A stretch of 6,864 bases of DNA from JAPUDS01 sp039812985. Lineage in GTDB: Bacteria; Patescibacteriota; Saccharimonadia; Saccharimonadales; Saccharimonadaceae. Position 1 is the stretch's first letter, and each line of letters opens with the position of its first letter. The stretch lies in contig JBDHUL010000041.1 of the NCBI GenBank assembly GCA_039812985.1, positions 1-6,864 on the forward strand. Reading direction: 5' to 3'. The position numbers and the translations under genes are program-made. Below the pieces are notes generated by a model, which was not told the origin of the DNA, did not search any database, and was given only the letters and a program-made list of their open reading frames with translations. Below are positions 5,210 to 6,864 of this stretch, one piece after another.

Positions 5210-5574
5210 TCCAGCAAGAAAGCAGGCTAAAAATAGCCGATAACAGCGGTGCAAAAAGCATCCTCTGTATCCGCGTTCTCGGTGGCACACGTCGCCGGTA
5301 CGCTCGGGTTGGCGATATTATTGTAGCAACCGTCAAAGACGCGTCAACCACTGGCCAGGTGAAGAAAAAATCCGTCGTCAAGGCCGTCGTCGTTCGTACG
5401 ACCGAAAAAATCCGCCGCAAAGATGGTTCGACGATATGTTTCGACGAAAATGCAGCGGTAGTGATTGGCGATGACAAAAACCCGCGTGCAACCCGCGTAT
5501 TCGGGCCAGTTCCCCGCGAACTGCGCGACCTAGGCTATGCCAAAATTGTAAGCCTTGCCCCGGAGGTCTTATGA
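5206..5574 (+). CDS. rplN: 50S ribosomal protein L14
   Basis: L14 is a beta-barrel protein at the subunit interface that contacts 16S rRNA (bridge B8) and is a binding site for the silencing factor RsfS. The 122-residue product matches the usual length exactly. Hallmarks are MIQQESRLKIADNSGAK (1-17), KKSVVKAVVVRT (54-65), IRRKDGSTICFDENAAVVI (69-87) and ATRVFGPVPRELR (95-107). The ATG overlaps the last four bases of S17 (ATGA), with AAAGGAGATGA giving an SD inside the S17 tail. Its own TGA overlaps the start of L24 in the same way, so S17-L14-L24 form the most tightly coupled triplet in the cluster. Confidence 0.98.
   Translation: MIQQESRLKIADNSGAKSILCIRVLGGTRRRYARVGDIIVATVKDASTTGQVKKKSVVKAVVVRTTEKIRRKDGSTICFDENAAVVIGDDKNPRATRVFGPVPRELRDLGYAKIVSLAPEVL
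5562..5566 (+). promoter_or_regulatory. Shine-Dalgarno supporting the upstream rplX start
   Basis: GGAGG, encoded within the C-terminal Pro-Glu-Val of L14, lies 4 bases before the ATG at 5571. It is the strongest SD near the three candidate rplX starts and supports translation from the ATGA overlap, although the spacing is slightly short. Confidence 0.55.
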
Positions 5575-5915
5575 GAAAAGTGAAAGAAGAAGGAATGGGG
5601 AAAACTATGCGCCTCAAAAAAGATGATCTGGTCAAGGTTATTGCCGGAAGCCACAAGGGGAAAACCGCAAAGATTATCCGCACTGACAGCAAATCCGGCA
5701 TCGTCTATCTCGAGAACATCGGACTTATCAAGCGGCATGTCAAGCCAAGTCAGCTCAACCCTCGCGGCGGCACAAAAGAGCTTCACAAGGGATTTCCTGT
5801 CAGCAATGTCGCACTTGTTGTGAATGAAGCGAACGGCAACACCGCCAAGGTGAGTTACAAGATGAAAGAGAATAAAAAGCTTCGAGTGAATCGCTCGAAC
5901 GGAAAGGAGCTGTAA
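5571..5915 (+). CDS. rplX: 50S ribosomal protein L24
   Basis: L24 initiates large-subunit assembly by binding the 5' region of 23S rRNA, and ends up near the tunnel exit. The KOW motif is clear: KKDDLVKVIAGSHKGKTAKI (16-35), then SGIVYLENIGLIKRHVKPS (42-60). The start is uncertain. From ATG 5571 (ATGA overlap with L14, GGAGG 4 bases upstream) the product has 114 residues. From ATG 5607 (MRLKKDD) it has 102, the typical family length, with AAGGAATGGGG upstream. ATG 5595 is a third option but has no properly spaced SD. I list 5571 because every other gene in this cluster starts within a few bases of the previous stop; 5607 remains quite possible. The GKEL end encodes the SD of L5. Confidence 0.93.
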   Translation: MRKVKEEGMGKTMRLKKDDLVKVIAGSHKGKTAKIIRTDSKSGIVYLENIGLIKRHVKPSQLNPRGGTKELHKGFPVSNVALVVNEANGNTAKVSYKMKENKKLRVNRSNGKEL

Positions 5916-5918
5916 AAG

Positions 5919-6494
5919 ATGGCTAAAGCAGATAAAATCTACGAACCACGACTGAAGGCTCTCTACCGCGAGAAGCTGGTCGCTGAACTAAAGAAAGAAC
6001 TTGAACTCGACAACGTCAGCCAAGTACCAAAGCTTGAGAAAATGGTCGTGAGCGTCGGTATTGGCAAGCATAAGGACGACAAACATTTCCATGAAGTCGT
6101 GGTCAATACGCTCCGTAAAATCACCGGTCAGCAACCAGTTGATCGGCTTGCGAAAAAATCCATCGCAACCTTCAAGATTCGTAAAGGTATGAACCGCATC
6201 GGTGTCAGCGTGACGCTCCGCGGAGCCCGTATGTACGAATTTCTCGACCGTCTCGTCAACGTCGCACTCCCGCGCGTTCGAGACTTCCACGGCATCAAAG
6301 CAAAAGGGTTTGACCGCAGCGGTAACTACAGTCTCGGCATTATCGAACAGTCGGTGTTTCCGGAACTTGGGTTTGAGGACACGCAGACACTCCATGGTCT
6401 GCAAGTTACCTTTGTCATGAAGACTGAAAGCCGTAAGCACACGCGGCCATTACTTGAAAAGTTTGGCATGCCTTTTGAGAAGGAGGGTAAGTAA
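5919..6494 (+). CDS. rplE: 50S ribosomal protein L5
   Basis: L5 binds 5S rRNA with L18 in the central protuberance and touches P-site tRNA. The 191-residue product is slightly longer than E. coli L5 (179). Conserved blocks are VPKLEKMVVSVGIGKHKDD (36-54), LRKITGQQPVDRLAKKSIATF (65-85), KIRKGMNRIGVSVTLRG (86-102), LVNVALPRVRDFHGI (112-126), NYSLGIIEQSVFPEL (136-150) and LQVTFVMKT (161-169). The ATG at 5919 is three bases after the L24 stop and behind GGAAAGGAG. Both ends are a few residues longer than in E. coli; the C-terminal KEGK encodes the SD AAGGAGGG for S14. Confidence 0.98.
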   Translation: MAKADKIYEPRLKALYREKLVAELKKELELDNVSQVPKLEKMVVSVGIGKHKDDKHFHEVVVNTLRKITGQQPVDRLAKKSIATFKIRKGMNRIGVSVTLRGARMYEFLDRLVNVALPRVRDFHGIKAKGFDRSGNYSLGIIEQSVFPELGFEDTQTLHGLQVTFVMKTESRKHTRPLLEKFGMPFEKEGK

Positions 6495-6496
6495 CG

Positions 6497-6766
6497 ATGG
6501 CTAAAAAATCTATGATCGCAAAAGATGCAAAACGACAGCGTTTGATCGCTAAATATACTGCAAAGCGAGCGGAACTAAAGGCGGCTGGCGACCTTGAAGG
6601 CCTCCAAAAGCTTCCAAAGAACAGCAGCCCGACCCGTTGGAAAAACCGCAGTATGGAAACGGGACGTCCGAGGGGTTACATGCGAAAGTTTGGCATGGAC
6701 CGCATATCATTCCGCGAACATGCAAGCAAGGGTGAGATACCCGGTGTAACGAAAGCCAGTTGGTAA
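6497..6766 (+). CDS. rpsN: 30S ribosomal protein S14, cysteine-free short form
   Basis: S14 is in the small-subunit head, close to S3, S10 and S19, and is needed for late assembly. The 89-residue product has MAKKSMIAKDAKRQRLIAKY at the start and KLPKNSSPTRW (38-48), TGRPRGYMRKFGMDRISFRE (55-74) and GEIPGVTKASW (79-89). It has no cysteine at all. The four positions of the zinc-ligand cysteines in the 61-residue C+ type are Ser52, Thr55, Asp68 and Ser71 here. It therefore belongs to the zinc-independent C- type, in the short 89-residue form like the alternative S14 of Bacillus. It starts two bases after the L5 stop. Since it sits in the main spc operon, it is probably the housekeeping S14. Confidence 0.97.
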   Translation: MAKKSMIAKDAKRQRLIAKYTAKRAELKAAGDLEGLQKLPKNSSPTRWKNRSMETGRPRGYMRKFGMDRISFREHASKGEIPGVTKASW

Positions 6767-6770
6767 AGGA

Positions 6771-6777
6771 AAGGAGG
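6771..6777 (+). promoter_or_regulatory. Strong Shine-Dalgarno of rpsH in the widest junction
   Basis: AAGGAGG ends 9 bases before the ATG of S8 at 6787. This is the only SD in the cluster that lies wholly between genes, in a 20-base gap after S14; elsewhere the SD is inside or overlaps the preceding coding sequence. Confidence 0.8.
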
Positions 6778-6786
6778 AACAGAGTT

Positions 6787-6864
6787 ATGGCACTACAATC
6801 AACAGATCCTATCGCCGACATGCTCACGCGCGTACGTAACGCCGTTGGCGCCGGCAAAAACGAA
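6787..6864 (+). CDS. rpsH: 30S ribosomal protein S8, N-terminal fragment (cut by window end)
   Basis: Only the first 26 codons are present, open to the last base. The peptide contains STDPIADMLTRVRNAV (5-20), the near-invariant N-terminal motif of S8, a primary 16S rRNA-binding protein of the small-subunit platform. S8 directly after S14 is the normal spc order, which strengthens the call despite the short length. The ATG is supported by AAGGAGG with 9 bases of spacing. In E. coli S8 represses the spc operon by binding near the L5 start; nothing in this fragment shows whether that applies here. Confidence 0.95.
   Translation, partial: MALQSTDPIADMLTRVRNAVGAGKNE

Noticed and set aside
1..6864. 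Mobile elements, CRISPR arrays, tRNA or rRNA genes, insertions or frameshifts within the cluster
   Set aside because: No inverted terminal repeats, regularly spaced repeats, tRNA-like folds or interrupted reading frames were seen; every base from 521 on is accounted for by intact ribosomal genes and short junctions.

Overview
The window is a ribosomal-protein superoperon, all on the + strand: the S10 cluster running straight into the spc cluster. The order is L3-L4-L23-L2-S19-L22-S3-L16-L29-S17-L14-L24-L5-S14-S8, with S8 cut off by the window end. All 14 complete products align with their families over full length and none is frameshifted. Junctions are very tight, from 4-base ATGA overlaps to gaps of 1 to 3 bases. 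The only larger gap, 20 bases before S8, carries a strong Shine-Dalgarno (SD) sequence. This indicates one long polycistronic message with translationally coupled genes.

Upstream (1-291) lies the C-terminal part of an unrecognised alpha-helical protein on the same strand. A 229-base non-coding gap (292-520) follows. It holds a near-consensus sigma70-type promoter (TTGACT, 17-base spacer, TAAGAT) and a leader of roughly 150 bases with several possible hairpins. One of these hairpins places the L3 SD in its loop and pairs the first two bases of the L3 start codon. rpsJ (S10), which heads this operon in E. coli and many other bacteria, is not directly upstream of L3.

Organism: a bacterium of intermediate G+C that uses TGA as a stop (ends of S17 and L14), so not a UGA-recoding lineage such as Gracilibacteria. 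The L2 N-terminus (NPTTNGRRGMTSQDFS), the short S3, the extended L29 and S17, and the cysteine-free 89-residue S14 suggest the Candidate Phyla Radiation. Saccharibacteria (TM7) is my best guess. This rests on remembered family resemblance, not a search.

Functionally, the products supply the large-subunit core around the peptidyl transferase centre and exit tunnel (L2, L3, L4, L22, L23, L24, L29), the central protuberance and tRNA contacts (L5, L16), the subunit bridge (L14), and small-subunit head and body proteins (S3, S14, S19, S17, S8). I see no new biological system. The points worth a second look are the structured leader, the SD sequences encoded in Glu-Glu-Lys protein tails, the lineage-specific tails, the zinc-free S14 and a Lys at the L16 hydroxylation position.
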